This document shows, in pieces, positions 1-9,109 of a stretch of DNA of 64,000 nucleotides. Below the pieces are notes generated by a model. That model was not told the DNA's origin, did no database searches, and saw nothing but the letters and a program-made list of their open reading frames with translations. Position numbers and translations under genes: made by a program. The stretch lies in contig NZ_SGXL01000001.1 of the NCBI RefSeq assembly GCF_004216955.1, positions 1,235,034 to 1,299,033 on the forward strand, given 5' to 3'. Origin of the DNA: Fictibacillus sp. BK138. Lineage in GTDB: Bacteria; Bacillota; Bacilli; Bacillales; Fictibacillaceae. Numbering within the stretch: the stretch's first letter is position 1; each line of letters begins with the position of its first letter.

Positions 1-425
1 ATATTTTTGCACTCTTGATTGATCATAGAATTCAGCCGGAAGTTCCACTTTATCAATTAAAAGATATACAGGTTAACTATGGCACAAACCAAATTCCTAC
101 TGCGACATTAAGACTCGTGACTCCTGATGGAAAGGTCATTCAGGATGCCGCAACAGGTTCTGGAAGCGTAGAAGCTATTTATAACACTCTCGGAAAAATG
201 CTTCCGTCATCATTGAAACTGAATGATTATCGAATTCAATCTGTAGGAGCCGGAAGGGATGCACTTGCACAAGTGTTTGTACAGATCGTCTGTGATGGAA
301 ACGAAGTCAACGGAAGCGGAACTGCGCAGGATGTTCTTGAAGCTTCAGCTAAAGCTTATGTTCATGCATTCAATAAACTTCAGCTTCATTCAGATAAAAC
401 AAACTATGAAAGAATGAGCATTTAA
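1..425 (+). CDS. leuA: 2-isopropylmalate synthase, C-terminal part (partial)
   Basis: This is the 3' end of a gene that begins before the window; the reading frame is open from the first bases. The visible ~140 residues match the C-terminal allosteric domain of LeuA, the enzyme that condenses 2-oxoisovalerate with acetyl-CoA in the first step of leucine synthesis. This domain normally binds leucine for feedback inhibition. Seen: VNYGTNQIPTATLRL and the GSGSVEA motif, typical of the domain, and a tail with repeated alanine/leucine helices. leuB starts 18 bases after its stop behind a strong ribosome binding site, as expected for a leuABCD operon. The catalytic TIM barrel lies outside the window. 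Confidence 0.95.
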   Translation, partial: IFALLIDHRIQPEVPLYQLKDIQVNYGTNQIPTATLRLVTPDGKVIQDAATGSGSVEAIYNTLGKMLPSSLKLNDYRIQSVGAGRDALAQVFVQIVCDGNEVNGSGTAQDVLEASAKAYVHAFNKLQLHSDKTNYERMSI

Positions 426-443
426 TTTAGGGAGGGATGTTAG

Positions 444-1538
444 ATGAAAAAGAAGATAACAGTTTTGCCTGGAGACGGAATCGGTCCTGAAGTGATGAAG
501 GGAGCTCTGCAAGTATTAGAAGGTGTTGCTGCAAGGTTCGGTCACGAATTTCAAACAACAGAAAAATTGTTTGGGGGTGCAGCCATTGACGAGAAAGGCA
601 AACCTCTGCCAGACGATACTTTAGAAACTTGTAAAAACAGTGATGCTGTGCTGTTAGGAGCAGTCGGAGGACCTAAATGGGACGGTCAAACTGTAAGACC
701 TGAACAAGGACTTTTGGCATTAAGAAAAGAATTGAATGTGTTTGCCAATCTAAGACCTGTTACAGTGTTTCCTGGTCTTGAAAATCTATCTCCCCTTAAA
801 TCAAACAGAGTCAAAGGTGCTGATTTTGTATTTGTAAGAGAATTAACGGGCGGAATCTACTTTTCAGAACCAAAAACACGAGATGAAAAGCTTGCTGTTG
901 ATACGCTGTCTTATACGAGAGAAGAAATTACAAGAATTATTGAAAAAGCGTATGAATTGGCGAGAGTGAGAAGGAAAAAAGTTACCTCAGTAGATAAGGC
1001 GAATGTTTTGGAGACTAGTAAGCTGTGGAGAGAAATTGTTGAAGAAACAGCAAAGAAATACAGCGATGTTGAAACGGAGCATTTATTAGTGGACTCCGCT
1101 GCTATGCGGATGATCAGCAGTCCTTCAAGTTTTGATGTTGTCGTAACAGAAAACATGTTTGGTGACATTTTATCTGATGAAGCATCTGTTATCCCAGGGT
1201 CTCTTGGTATGATGCCTTCTGCTTCAGTCAGTCAAGATGGACCAGGTCTCTATGAACCGATTCATGGTTCAGCACCTGATATTGCAGGCAGCGGGAAAGC
1301 GAATCCTATTGGAATGATTTTAAGTACAGCCATGATGCTTCGCCATTCGTTCAAGCTCGAAAAAGAAGCTGCTGCTGTTGAACTGGCAGTTTTTGAAACG
1401 TTGCAAGCAGGTTACCGAACGCAGGATATTTATGAGGGAACAGGCAATCTAGTATCTACGAAAGAGATGGTTAATCAGATTCATTTCAGGATGATTGAAG
1501 ATTCAACAAGTGCGACACTGCTTGAAGTGTATGTGTAA
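444..1538 (+). CDS. leuB: 3-isopropylmalate dehydrogenase
   Basis: LeuB oxidises and decarboxylates 3-isopropylmalate with NAD+ in leucine synthesis (cytosol). The 364-residue product has the family's usual length, an N-terminal VLPGDGIGPEV motif, the substrate-binding arginines in the RKELNVFANLRP and RELTGGIYF stretches, the metal-binding NMFGDILSDEAS segment and a C-terminal EPIHGSAPDIAG cofactor loop. The ATG follows GGGAGGG at a good distance. It lies between leuA and leuC in one transcription unit. The C-terminus (FRMIEDSTSATLLEVYV) looks slightly extended, but nothing suggests damage. Confidence 0.97.
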   Translation: MKKKITVLPGDGIGPEVMKGALQVLEGVAARFGHEFQTTEKLFGGAAIDEKGKPLPDDTLETCKNSDAVLLGAVGGPKWDGQTVRPEQGLLALRKELNVFANLRPVTVFPGLENLSPLKSNRVKGADFVFVRELTGGIYFSEPKTRDEKLAVDTLSYTREEITRIIEKAYELARVRRKKVTSVDKANVLETSKLWREIVEETAKKYSDVETEHLLVDSAAMRMISSPSSFDVVVTENMFGDILSDEASVIPGSLGMMPSASVSQDGPGLYEPIHGSAPDIAGSGKANPIGMILSTAMMLRHSFKLEKEAAAVELAVFETLQAGYRTQDIYEGTGNLVSTKEMVNQIHFRMIEDSTSATLLEVYV

Positions 1539-1556
1539 GAAGGGAGGCGCCAGCCA

Positions 1557-2993
1557 TTGGGTAAAACTATTATAGATAAATTGTGGGAAAGTCATGTTGT
1601 AGCAAAAGAAGTGAATAAACCCGACCTCTTATATATTGATCTTCATCTGCTTCATGAAGTAACTTCTCCACAGGCGTTTGCTGGTTTAAGAGAAAAGAAC
1701 AGAAAGGTAAGACGGCCAGATCTATGTTTCGCCACTATGGATCACAATATCCCGACCGTAGACCGGTTCAACATTAAAGATGATACCTCTCGCCTTCAAG
1801 TTGAAACGCTCGAAAAAAACTGTGAGGAATTTGGAATTAAATTGGAGGGCTTAGATTCTCTGCAGCAAGGAATCGTACATGTAATCGGACCAGAACTGGG
1901 GCTTACCCTTCCAGGTAAAACGATCGTTTGCGGCGACAGTCATACCTCGACACATGGCGCATTTGGAGCACTCGCATTTGGAATTGGCACGAGTGAAGTA
2001 GAACACGTTTTGGCAACACAAACGCTATGGCAGAACAAGCCAAAGCAGATGAACGTGAAGATTGAAGGAGAGCTAGGTTATGGAGTTACAGCAAAAGACG
2101 TGATTTTATGGTTTATCGCCAATTACGGTACAAATGCAGGAACAGGCTATATCATTGAATTTTCAGGGAGTACTGTTCGTGATTTTACAATGGAAGAGAG
2201 AATGACTCTTTGTAATATGTCTATTGAAGCAGGTGCAAAAGCTTCTGTTATTGCGCCGGACGAAAAAACGTTCAGCTATGTTCAGAGAAAAACTTATGCA
2301 CCAAAAGAAAGTGAGTTTATCGAAAAATGCGAGGAATGGAAACAGCTTGTTTCAGATTATGATGCAGTATTTGATCATGTAATTGAAATTAATGCTTCTG
2401 ACATTGAGCCTATGATCACATGGGGAACTACTCCATCCATGTGCCTGCCGATAAGCGGACACATTCCCGCACCAGAATCTGCATTATCAATAGAAGAAAA
2501 GCAATCGTTAGAAAGCGCACTCTCTTATATGGGTTTTGATGGCCATGAGAGGTTAGAAGATGTAGAAGTGCAACATGTTTTTATCGGGTCATGCACGAAC
2601 TCAAGATTAAGTGATCTAATAGAAGCTTCAGCTGTTGTTGAAGGTAAAGAGGTTCATCCTGATGTGAGAGCGATCGTTGTTCCTGGATCACAATCGGTAA
2701 AACGAGAAGCAGAGAGTCTTGGGATTCATCAGATTTTCCAGAATGCTGGTTTTGAATGGCGGGACTCTGGATGCTCCATGTGCTTAGGGATGAATGATGA
2801 CATTGTTCCTGAAGGAGAAAGATGCGCTTCCACTTCGAACCGAAACTTTGCAGGGAGACAAGGAAAAGGAGCAAGAACACATCTCGTTAGTCCTATTATG
2901 GCTGCAGCCGCTGCAATTAAAGGTAGATTCACGGATGTCCGTTCGATACTGCAAACGAAAGATCCGGAGGTGAACCGTTATGTCGGGATTTAA
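1557..2993 (+). CDS. leuC: 3-isopropylmalate dehydratase, large subunit
   Basis: LeuC with LeuD forms the isopropylmalate isomerase, an aconitase-family [4Fe-4S] enzyme that converts 2- to 3-isopropylmalate. The three iron-sulfur cysteines can be placed at about residues 346 (GSCTNSR), 406 and 409 (GCSMCLG), and the [10 protein letters not shown] and [17 protein letters not shown] motifs are present. Its 478 residues are a little above the usual 465-472. The start is a TTG preceded by AGGGAGG about 9 bases upstream; no in-frame ATG lies nearby. The last 14 bases overlap leuD, which suggests translational coupling of the two subunits. Confidence 0.97.
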   Translation: MGKTIIDKLWESHVVAKEVNKPDLLYIDLHLLHEVTSPQAFAGLREKNRKVRRPDLCFATMDHNIPTVDRFNIKDDTSRLQVETLEKNCEEFGIKLEGLDSLQQGIVHVIGPELGLTLPGKTIVCGDSHTSTHGAFGALAFGIGTSEVEHVLATQTLWQNKPKQMNVKIEGELGYGVTAKDVILWFIANYGTNAGTGYIIEFSGSTVRDFTMEERMTLCNMSIEAGAKASVIAPDEKTFSYVQRKTYAPKESEFIEKCEEWKQLVSDYDAVFDHVIEINASDIEPMITWGTTPSMCLPISGHIPAPESALSIEEKQSLESALSYMGFDGHERLEDVEVQHVFIGSCTNSRLSDLIEASAVVEGKEVHPDVRAIVVPGSQSVKREAESLGIHQIFQNAGFEWRDSGCSMCLGMNDDIVPEGERCASTSNRNFAGRQGKGARTHLVSPIMAAAAAIKGRFTDVRSILQTKDPEVNRYVGI

Positions 2994-3573
2994 AACACAT
3001 ACGGGAAAAGCCGCTTCTCTTAAAAGGGACCACGTGGATACGGATCAGATTATCCCGAAGCAATTTTTAAAAAAAATCGATAAAGCCGGATATGGAGAAT
3101 TTTTGTTCTTTGATTGGAGATATCATTCTCAAGGTCAAGAAAATCCGGATTTTGAACTTAATAAAGAAGAAACAAAAGGTTCTTCTATTTTGATTACAGG
3201 CAAGAACTTTGGATGCGGTTCATCCAGAGAACATGCCCCTTGGGCGCTTAAAGATTATGGTTTTCAGATTATTATTGCGGAGAGTTTTGCAGATATCTTT
3301 TTTAATAACTGTGTAAAAAATGGCATCTTGCCAATCAGGCTTTCTGAGAATGAGATTCAGCAATTAAATAACGATCGTTCGGACTCTGTTATCCATCAAT
3401 TGACCGTCAGTTTGGAAGACCAGCAAGTTGTGAATGAACTGGGTGACCGGTTTGATTTTGAATTTGATCCGTATTGGAAAAAGATGCTCATTAATGGCTG
3501 GGATGAAATTTCAGTAACACTTCAATATGAAGAGAAAATAAAAAATTATGAAAATGAAAGGATTGTGAATTGA
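2980..3573 (+). CDS. leuD: 3-isopropylmalate dehydratase, small subunit
   Basis: LeuD is the swivel domain of isopropylmalate isomerase and works with LeuC. Its 197 residues match the family, with [12 protein letters not shown] near the N-terminus and the substrate-binding [17 protein letters not shown] loop near residue 75. The ATG lies inside the 3' end of leuC, with GGAGGTG a few bases upstream in leuC. It is the last leu gene; a threonine deaminase gene follows within about 40 bases. Confidence 0.97.
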   Translation: MSGFKTHTGKAASLKRDHVDTDQIIPKQFLKKIDKAGYGEFLFFDWRYHSQGQENPDFELNKEETKGSSILITGKNFGCGSSREHAPWALKDYGFQIIIAESFADIFFNNCVKNGILPIRLSENEIQQLNNDRSDSVIHQLTVSLEDQQVVNELGDRFDFEFDPYWKKMLINGWDEISVTLQYEEKIKNYENERIVN

Positions 3574-3615
3574 CATGGGGATTTAACAGTCACGAATGAA
3601 AAGTTATTTCATGCG

Positions 3616-4566
3616 ATGGAAGAAGTCTCGAAAATTGCACACCGTACCCCTTTAAAACAATCGGCTACTCTAAATAAGTGGACGGGCGGCAAGGTCTATA
3701 TGAAGTTGGAGAACCTTCAAAAAACAGGGTCCTTTAAATTAAGAGGTGCTTATTATAAAGTTTCGACGTTGAATGACTTTGAAGCTGCTCGAGGTGTAAT
3801 AGCTGCTTCTGCAGGAAATCATGCCCAAGGTTTGGCTCTCTCATGTTCTAAACGAGGCATTAAGTCAAAGATCTTTATGCCGGAGAATGCTCCTCTATCT
3901 AAAATAGAAGCAGTTAAGTCCTATGGAGCAGATATCGTATTGCAGGGTGAAAACTACCAAGCTGCTTTTGAAGCTGCAAAAAAAGAGGAACAAATGAACG
4001 GATCTAAGTTTGTTCATGCATTTGACGATTATGATGTCATTGCAGGACAAAGTACAGTGGCTCTTGAAATGCTGCAGCAGAAACCTGAATTGAAGTCGAT
4101 CATCGTTCCTGTTGGAGGAGGCGGTCTTCTTGCTGGAATAAGTCTAGCGGTCAAAAGGCTAAGACCAGACGTCAAGGTTATTGGGGTTCAATCTGCACAT
4201 GCGAGTGCTGTTTATCAATCATTTACAGGTGCGCATGTCAAAACATTGTCTCGCCCTTCAATAGCAGATGGAATTGCGGTGAAAAAACCAGGAGAACTCA
4301 CAGTTCCTTTGATTACAAAATATGTAGACGAGATGGTTACCGTAACAGAAGAACAGATTGCATTTGCGATGATGTTCATGCTGGAGCGTGAGAAAGTAGT
4401 CGTTGAAGGTGCTGGAGCGGCAAGTCTTGCAGCCGTACTTTTCCACAATAAACTCGCTCTAGACCAAAAAGTAGGTGTGATTATAAGCGGAGGTAATGTC
4501 GATCCTCAAAAATGGTCACAATACAAAGAATTGGCTGACAAACTTAACATGAAACGGATCAGCTGA
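3616..4566 (+). CDS. Threonine deaminase (short form, no ACT domain)
   Basis: A fold-type II PLP enzyme that deaminates threonine to 2-oxobutyrate, the first step towards isoleucine. Seen: the PLP lysine in TGSFKLRGAYYK, the ASAGNHAQGLALSC loop, the VPVGGGGLLAGI phosphate cup and a C-terminal VISGGNVD. At 316 residues it lacks the ACT regulatory domain of B. subtilis IlvA and resembles short TdcB-type enzymes, so feedback control by isoleucine is unlikely; its place after leuBCD favours a biosynthetic role. The ATG at 3616 truncates the first helix. A better-placed ATG at 3575 is out of frame by one base in a G run, so the true start is uncertain. Confidence 0.85.
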   Translation: MEEVSKIAHRTPLKQSATLNKWTGGKVYMKLENLQKTGSFKLRGAYYKVSTLNDFEAARGVIAASAGNHAQGLALSCSKRGIKSKIFMPENAPLSKIEAVKSYGADIVLQGENYQAAFEAAKKEEQMNGSKFVHAFDDYDVIAGQSTVALEMLQQKPELKSIIVPVGGGGLLAGISLAVKRLRPDVKVIGVQSAHASAVYQSFTGAHVKTLSRPSIADGIAVKKPGELTVPLITKYVDEMVTVTEEQIAFAMMFMLEREKVVVEGAGAASLAAVLFHNKLALDQKVGVIISGGNVDPQKWSQYKELADKLNMKRIS

Positions 4567-4574
4567 TATTAAGA

Positions 4575-4615
4575 AACTCTTAAAGGAGAACCTGCTCCTT
4601 TAAGAGCTTTTTTTG
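4575..4615 (+). terminator. Terminator of the leu-threonine deaminase operon
   Basis: A 12-bp perfect stem (CTCTTAAAGGAG / CTCCTTTAAGAG) with a short AACCTG loop is followed by a run of seven T. It lies 10 bases after the deaminase stop codon and should end the leu transcription unit. Confidence 0.92.
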
Positions 4616-4650
4616 TGAACAATGATGTTAAGCGTCTTTCTCAAGAAAAC

Positions 4651-4790
4651 TTTAATTTCCAATAAAAGTAAATTTATTTGATGAACAGGGACTTTTATGT
4701 GATTATTAAGATTTTTTATGTGATAGTTTGCGTTTTTTATGTGATGATAGGCTCTTTTAATGTGAAAGCCCTATTATATGTATTTCTCAG
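4651..4790. repeat. Phased 21-bp degenerate tandem array (array A)
   Basis: Short units with the core TTTTATGTGAT start at 4693, 4714 and 4735, exactly 21 bp apart. A related unit (ATTTATTTGAT) starts at 4672 and another (TTTTAATGTGA) at 4755; weaker echoes may extend to either side. Only the ~11-bp core is conserved, while the other ~10 bases vary. Two helical turns per unit put all T-tracts on one DNA face, suggesting curvature or a protein-binding array. It fills the intergenic region before the ysoA-like gene. It translates into heptads in one frame, but there is no ribosome binding site. Confidence 0.7.
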
Positions 4791-4842
4791 AAAGAATCAT
4801 TCGTCTCTTGAGGCTGAGCAAATAGGAATAATCATCACTATC

Positions 4843-4871
4843 TTGAGTTCCGTAGTCGAAACTGATATTCT
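4843..4871 (+). promoter_or_regulatory. Candidate sigma A promoter for the ysoA-like gene
   Basis: TTGAGT at 4843-4848, a 17-base spacer, then TATTCT at 4866-4871 preceded by TGA, an extended -10. It sits about 34 bases before the start codon of the TPR gene, which follows a terminator and therefore needs its own promoter. Confidence 0.55.
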
Positions 4872-4904
4872 TTAGTCAAATCTATACGGAAGCGGAGATT
4901 TGTG

Positions 4905-5921
4905 ATGACAAACGACAAGGAAAACAAAAACAATATCATTCGGTTTCCAAATTTAACAGGACGGCTTTTAGAAAAAGGCATGGATTCTTTGAAAAATAAA
5001 CAATATGATGAATCCCTTTCTTGTTTTGAACAGCTGTTGCATACTGATCCCATGCATTCACAAGGAAATCTCGGACTTGTCTTAAGTTTGGTAGAGTTAG
5101 GGAGGTTGCAGGAAGCAAAAGCACGCTGTGATAGGATGCTTAAAGAGGGAATTGGTGAATATTATGATGTTCTTCAAATTTATTTAAGCATACTTGTTCA
5201 ATTATCAGAATACATAACGGTCGTTTCGGTTATTGAAGCTGTATTAGAAGAACAAAAAATTCCGGCTGATAAAGCAGAAACCTTCTATCAGCTTCTTCAA
5301 TTCAGCAGAAAAGTCATCGAACAAGAGGATGTTCCAGAAGTAAAGATCAACCCTGATGAAACAGTTTCCAAGGAAAACCCCAATCTAAGTGCCTTAAAGG
5401 ATATGCTGCAAAGTGAAAGAGCGGACTCACAATGGATGGCGGTTCAACAGCTAAAAAAACTAGGACCCGAGTTAACTGTGCCATTATTTGAATCCTTTTT
5501 GCTTGATGAATCTAAACACCCTGCTGTAAAGAGTTTAATTCTCCAATATCTAAAAGAGAATGAAATAAATAAAATCGTCAAGCTTGAAAAGTATGGGCAG
5601 GTTGAGGATGTTAGCATTCAGGAATTAAAGGATTGGAATGAACATCCCTTTTATAAGGAAGTAAAAGCTTTAATTCAAGATGAATTAGAATCAGAGAACC
5701 CATCTTTACTAGATATAGCATTGGCAGTATGGAAGGACTACACGCTAGCGCTTTATCCATTCGTTCCTCAGCCGGAAAATAAACTTTTGTGGTTCGAAGC
5801 ATCTGTAATAGCAGCTTCTGTCTTATGCGGAATAGAAGAAGACACTGAAAAAGAAGACCCAGAAATACAGAATGCCGTAAAGCTTCTGGTCGAACTGGAA
5901 AGATTTTATTTGCAGACTTGA
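4905..5921 (+). CDS. ysoA: TPR-repeat protein, YsoA-like
   Basis: A 338-residue soluble protein with tetratricopeptide helices at about residues 15-110 (LEKGMDSLKNKQYDESLSCF, then GNLGLVLSLVELGRLQEAKA) and a helical C-terminal half without a motif I recognise. Position between the leu genes and tig, and length, match B. subtilis YsoA, whose function is not established to my knowledge. TPR proteins usually mediate protein contacts. A GTG codon at 4902 directly precedes the chosen ATG; GGAG 7 bases upstream favours the ATG. Confidence 0.85.
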   Translation: MTNDKENKNNIIRFPNLTGRLLEKGMDSLKNKQYDESLSCFEQLLHTDPMHSQGNLGLVLSLVELGRLQEAKARCDRMLKEGIGEYYDVLQIYLSILVQLSEYITVVSVIEAVLEEQKIPADKAETFYQLLQFSRKVIEQEDVPEVKINPDETVSKENPNLSALKDMLQSERADSQWMAVQQLKKLGPELTVPLFESFLLDESKHPAVKSLILQYLKENEINKIVKLEKYGQVEDVSIQELKDWNEHPFYKEVKALIQDELESENPSLLDIALAVWKDYTLALYPFVPQPENKLLWFEASVIAASVLCGIEEDTEKEDPEIQNAVKLLVELERFYLQT

Positions 5922-5941
5922 TGAGAAAGTGATGTAACTTG

Positions 5942-5969
5942 TTGAAATACAGTATGTCTATGCTATAAT
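5942..5969 (+). promoter_or_regulatory. Sigma A promoter of tig
   Basis: TTGAAA at 5942-5947 and a perfect TATAAT at 5964-5969 are separated by 16 bases. The -10 is extended (TGC before it). It lies about 60 bases before the trigger factor start. Confidence 0.8.
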
Positions 5970-6028
5970 GGAATGGTTGTAATCTATATGATATTTATGG
6001 AAATACCGATGTTGGAGGGAATATATTA

Positions 6029-7321
6029 ATGAGTGCTAAATGGGAAAAGTTAGAAGGCAATCAAGGTGTCTTAACTGTTGAAGTTGAGGCTTCTGAAGTA
6101 GATACAGCGCTAGACCAAGCGTTTAAAAAAGTGGTTAAACAAGTAAACGTGCCAGGTTTCCGTAAAGGGAAAATGCCACGCAAACTTTTTGAACAACGTT
6201 TTGGTGTAGAGTCTCTTTACCAAGATGCTTTAGACATTTTATTGCCAAAAGCTTATGGCGATGCTGTAGAAGAAGCAGGAATCGAGCCTGTTGATCGCCC
6301 GGAAGTTGATATCGAAAAAATGGAACAAGGTAGCAACCTTGTATTCACTGCTAAAGTAATCGTTAAGCCAGAAGTTAAACTTGGCGAATACAAAGGGCTT
6401 GAAGTTGAAAAGACTGAAACTGAAGTAACTGATGAAGATGTTCAAAACGAACTTACTCGTTTACAAGAACAACAAGCTGAATTAGTTGTTAAGGAAGATG
6501 GCGCTATTGAGAATGGCGACACTGTAAACCTTGATTTCGAAGGATTTGTTGACGGAGAAGCTTTCGAAGGCGGAAAAGCTGAAAACTATTCATTAGAAAT
6601 CGGATCAGGGTCATTTATTCCAGGCTTTGAAGATCAACTAGTTGGTGAAAAAGCTGGAGCAGAAAAGGACGTTAACGTTACTTTCCCTGAAGAATACCAT
6701 GCTGAAGAATTAGCTGGTAAGCCAGCAGTTTTCAAAGTGAAAATTCATGACATCAAGTCAAAACAGCTTCCAGAACTTAACGATGAGTTCGCAAAAGAAG
6801 CTGAAGGCGATGCTGAAACACTTGAAGACTTGAAAAAAGAACTTCGTACGAAGCTTGAAGAAAGCAAAAAACAAGAAGCTGAAAACCAAACACGTGAAAC
6901 TGTGATTGAAAAAGCTTCTGAAAATGCTGAGATTGAAATTCCAGAAGCTATGGTTAACACTGAGTTAGACCGTATGGTTCAAGAGTTTGGTCAACGTCTT
7001 CAAATGCAAGGAATGAACCTTGATCTTTACTACCAGTTCTCTGGAACAAGTGAAGAAGCACTTCGTGAGCAGATGAAAGAAGATGCTCAGAAGCGTGTTC
7101 GTACAAATCTAGTACTAGAAGCGATCGTTGAAGCAGAAAACATTGAAGTTTCTGAAGAAGAAATCGATGCAGAGCTTAACAAGATGGCTGAAATGTACAA
7201 GATGGAAGTTGAACAAATCAAGCAAATGCTTGCTATGCAAGGTGGAAACGATGCTGTTGCAGCTGACTTGAAAGTACGCAAAGCAATCGACTTCCTTGTT
7301 GAAAACAGCAAAACAGCTTAA
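6029..7321 (+). CDS. tig: Trigger factor, ribosome-associated chaperone and prolyl isomerase
   Basis: Trigger factor binds the ribosome exit tunnel near L23 and shields nascent chains. The 430-residue product shows the three domains in order: the N-terminal ribosome-binding domain with the signature [19 protein letters not shown] (about residues 40-60), a PPIase FKBP-like domain (about 160-240, [25 protein letters not shown]), and the helical C-terminal chaperone arms rich in Glu/Lys. Codon use is strongly biased, fitting high expression. It has its own promoter and terminator and precedes clpX, the usual arrangement. Confidence 0.98.
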   Translation: MSAKWEKLEGNQGVLTVEVEASEVDTALDQAFKKVVKQVNVPGFRKGKMPRKLFEQRFGVESLYQDALDILLPKAYGDAVEEAGIEPVDRPEVDIEKMEQGSNLVFTAKVIVKPEVKLGEYKGLEVEKTETEVTDEDVQNELTRLQEQQAELVVKEDGAIENGDTVNLDFEGFVDGEAFEGGKAENYSLEIGSGSFIPGFEDQLVGEKAGAEKDVNVTFPEEYHAEELAGKPAVFKVKIHDIKSKQLPELNDEFAKEAEGDAETLEDLKKELRTKLEESKKQEAENQTRETVIEKASENAEIEIPEAMVNTELDRMVQEFGQRLQMQGMNLDLYYQFSGTSEEALREQMKEDAQKRVRTNLVLEAIVEAENIEVSEEEIDAELNKMAEMYKMEVEQIKQMLAMQGGNDAVAADLKVRKAIDFLVENSKTA

Positions 7322-7344
7322 TAATAAAATTAAATGCAAGAAAT

Positions 7345-7381
7345 AAAACAAGGCGCGATCCTTACTATCGTGCCTTGTTTT
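7345..7381 (+). terminator. Terminator of tig
   Basis: AAAACAAGGC and GCCTTGTTTT arms, with an inner GCGAT/ATCG extension, form a long stem that ends in a T run about 25 bases after the tig stop codon. Confidence 0.88.
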
Positions 7382-7517
7382 GCAATACATAACATTATTT
7401 AGGTAATTTCTCCTGCTATTTGAAAAATAGGTTTTAAAACACGCAGGATTGTTCATACTTATATAGAGCCATACCATACATATTGAATAAGGGTTTTTAT
7501 TTCCGTTTTATTATGGA

Positions 7518-7542
7518 AGTGTGATACAATCCATTATAATCA
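7518..7542 (+). promoter_or_regulatory. Candidate clpX promoter region
   Basis: In the 320-base gap between tig and clpX, an extended -10 (TGATACAAT, TACAAT at 7525-7530) and a second TATAAT at 7535-7540 are visible; neither has a convincing -35 box. I see no CtsR- or CIRCE-type operator. An imperfect TCCTGC...GCAGGA dyad lies at about 7410-7447. Confidence 0.45.
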
Positions 7543-7643
7543 ACGGAATGCTTAAGCAGTAGAAATAAATACAGACCTGTACTATAGAAGTTGCAAGAAA
7601 GGTCAAGCGTTTCATCCATATTATCGTTTTAGGGGTGATATCA

Positions 7644-8918
7644 TTGTTCAAATTTAATGATGAAAAAGGGCAATTGAAGTGTTCTTTCTGTGGTAAAACA
7701 CAAGATCAAGTTAGAAAACTGGTTGCTGGACCAGGTGTATATATTTGTGATGAATGTATCGAACTCTGTACTGAAATTGTAGAAGAAGAATTAGGTACAG
7801 AAGAGGATGTAGAACTAAAAGAAGTTCCAAAACCAGTAGAAATCCGAAAGATTCTTGATGAGTATGTAATCGGTCAGGACCAAGCGAAGAAATCGCTTTC
7901 TGTAGCCGTTTACAATCATTATAAGAGAATCAATTCTTCTCAAAAATCTGATGAAGTTGAACTGGCAAAAAGTAATATCGCTATGATCGGACCGACAGGA
8001 AGCGGTAAGACGCTCCTTGCACAGACTTTGGCGAGAATTTTGAATGTACCTTTTGCAATTGCTGATGCTACATCTTTAACAGAAGCTGGTTATGTAGGTG
8101 AGGACGTAGAAAACATCCTTCTTAAATTAATTCAGTCTGCCGATTATGATGTTGAAAAAGCGGAAAAAGGAATCATTTATATTGATGAGATCGATAAGAT
8201 TGCACGTAAATCAGAAAATCCATCGATTACACGTGATGTTTCCGGTGAAGGTGTGCAGCAAGCTCTTCTTAAAATTTTAGAAGGTACTGTTGCGAGTGTT
8301 CCTCCTCAAGGCGGAAGAAAACACCCGCATCAAGAATTCATTCAAATCGATACTACGAATATTCTATTCATCTGTGGCGGAGCATTCGATGGAATCGAGC
8401 AAATTATTAAACGCCGTTTAGGTAAAAAAGTTATTGGGTTCAGTTCAGATTCAAAACAAGCAGATTTAAAAGCAGGTGAATACTTATCTAAAGTACTTCC
8501 TGAAGATTTACTTCGTTTTGGATTAATTCCAGAGTTTATCGGCCGTTTGCCTGTAATCTCTAACTTGAATCCATTGGATGAGGATGCGTTGATCGAAATC
8601 CTGACAAAACCTAAAAATGCATTGGTAAAACAATATCAAAAACTTTTAGATATCGATGGAGTAGAGCTTGAGTTTACAGATGAAGCACTTCGTGAAATTT
8701 CTGCCCAAGCGATTGAACGCAAAACAGGTGCGCGCGGACTCCGTTCGATCATTGAAGGTGTTATGCTTGATGTAATGTTCGAGCTTCCTTCTCGTGAAGA
8801 TGTTGTCAAATGTATCGTTACAAAAGAAACAATTTCTGATAAAGTTCCACCAACATTAGAACTTGAAGATGGTACTGTTATCGAACAATCAAAAGAAACT
8901 CCTAAAGAGAGCGCTTAA
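7644..8918 (+). CDS. clpX: ATP-dependent Clp protease, ATP-binding subunit ClpX
   Basis: ClpX is the AAA+ unfoldase that feeds substrates to ClpP. It has an N-terminal zinc finger (CSFCGK and CDECIELC, four cysteines within the first ~40 residues), Walker A GPTGSGKT, Walker [11 protein letters not shown] and the C-terminal sensor-2 segment [13 protein letters not shown]. The IGF loop that docks to ClpP is seen as VIGFSSD. The first family-like residue is a TTG at 7644, with AGGGGTGAT just upstream; the GTG at 7635 lies within that ribosome binding site and would add three residues. This gives 424 residues, as in other Bacillaceae. Confidence 0.97.
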   Translation: MFKFNDEKGQLKCSFCGKTQDQVRKLVAGPGVYICDECIELCTEIVEEELGTEEDVELKEVPKPVEIRKILDEYVIGQDQAKKSLSVAVYNHYKRINSSQKSDEVELAKSNIAMIGPTGSGKTLLAQTLARILNVPFAIADATSLTEAGYVGEDVENILLKLIQSADYDVEKAEKGIIYIDEIDKIARKSENPSITRDVSGEGVQQALLKILEGTVASVPPQGGRKHPHQEFIQIDTTNILFICGGAFDGIEQIIKRRLGKKVIGFSSDSKQADLKAGEYLSKVLPEDLLRFGLIPEFIGRLPVISNLNPLDEDALIEILTKPKNALVKQYQKLLDIDGVELEFTDEALREISAQAIERKTGARGLRSIIEGVMLDVMFELPSREDVVKCIVTKETISDKVPPTLELEDGTVIEQSKETPKESA

Positions 8919-8924
8919 TAGAGG

Positions 8925-8973
8925 CTGGCTCATTGGCTGTTATCACTAACAGCTGATGAGCCAGTTTTTTTTT
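8925..8973 (+). terminator. Terminator of clpX
   Basis: A long stem CTGGCTCAT..GCTGTTA / TAACAGC..ATGAGCCAG with a short loop is followed by eight T. It begins a few bases after the clpX stop. Confidence 0.93.
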
Positions 8974-9044
8974 CATTCACAACTGCCAAAATGTTTCCCA
9001 TCCATAACTTCCATATAAACAAAATTTGTTTTAACAATATTACC

Positions 9045-9074
9045 GTTTAGGTCCTTATATCCTCGGAGATACTA
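9045..9074 (+). promoter_or_regulatory. Candidate sigma F promoter of lonB
   Basis: GTTTA (-35) at 9045-9049, 15 bases, then GGAGATACTA (-10) at 9065-9074. The -10 fits every position of the forespore consensus GGNNANAMTR and the -35 differs from GYATA at one base. It lies about 36 bases before the lonB start. B. subtilis lonB is known to be a sigma F gene. Confidence 0.6.
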
Positions 9075-9109
9075 TGGTTATCACTACATAAGTATCGGGA
9101 GGAAAAACG

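Noticed and set aside
4678-4875. 65-residue frame with FYVI heptad repeats
   Set aside because: The 21-bp period of the array keeps one frame open by arithmetic; there is no ribosome binding site, and the conserved unit is a DNA core with variable filler.
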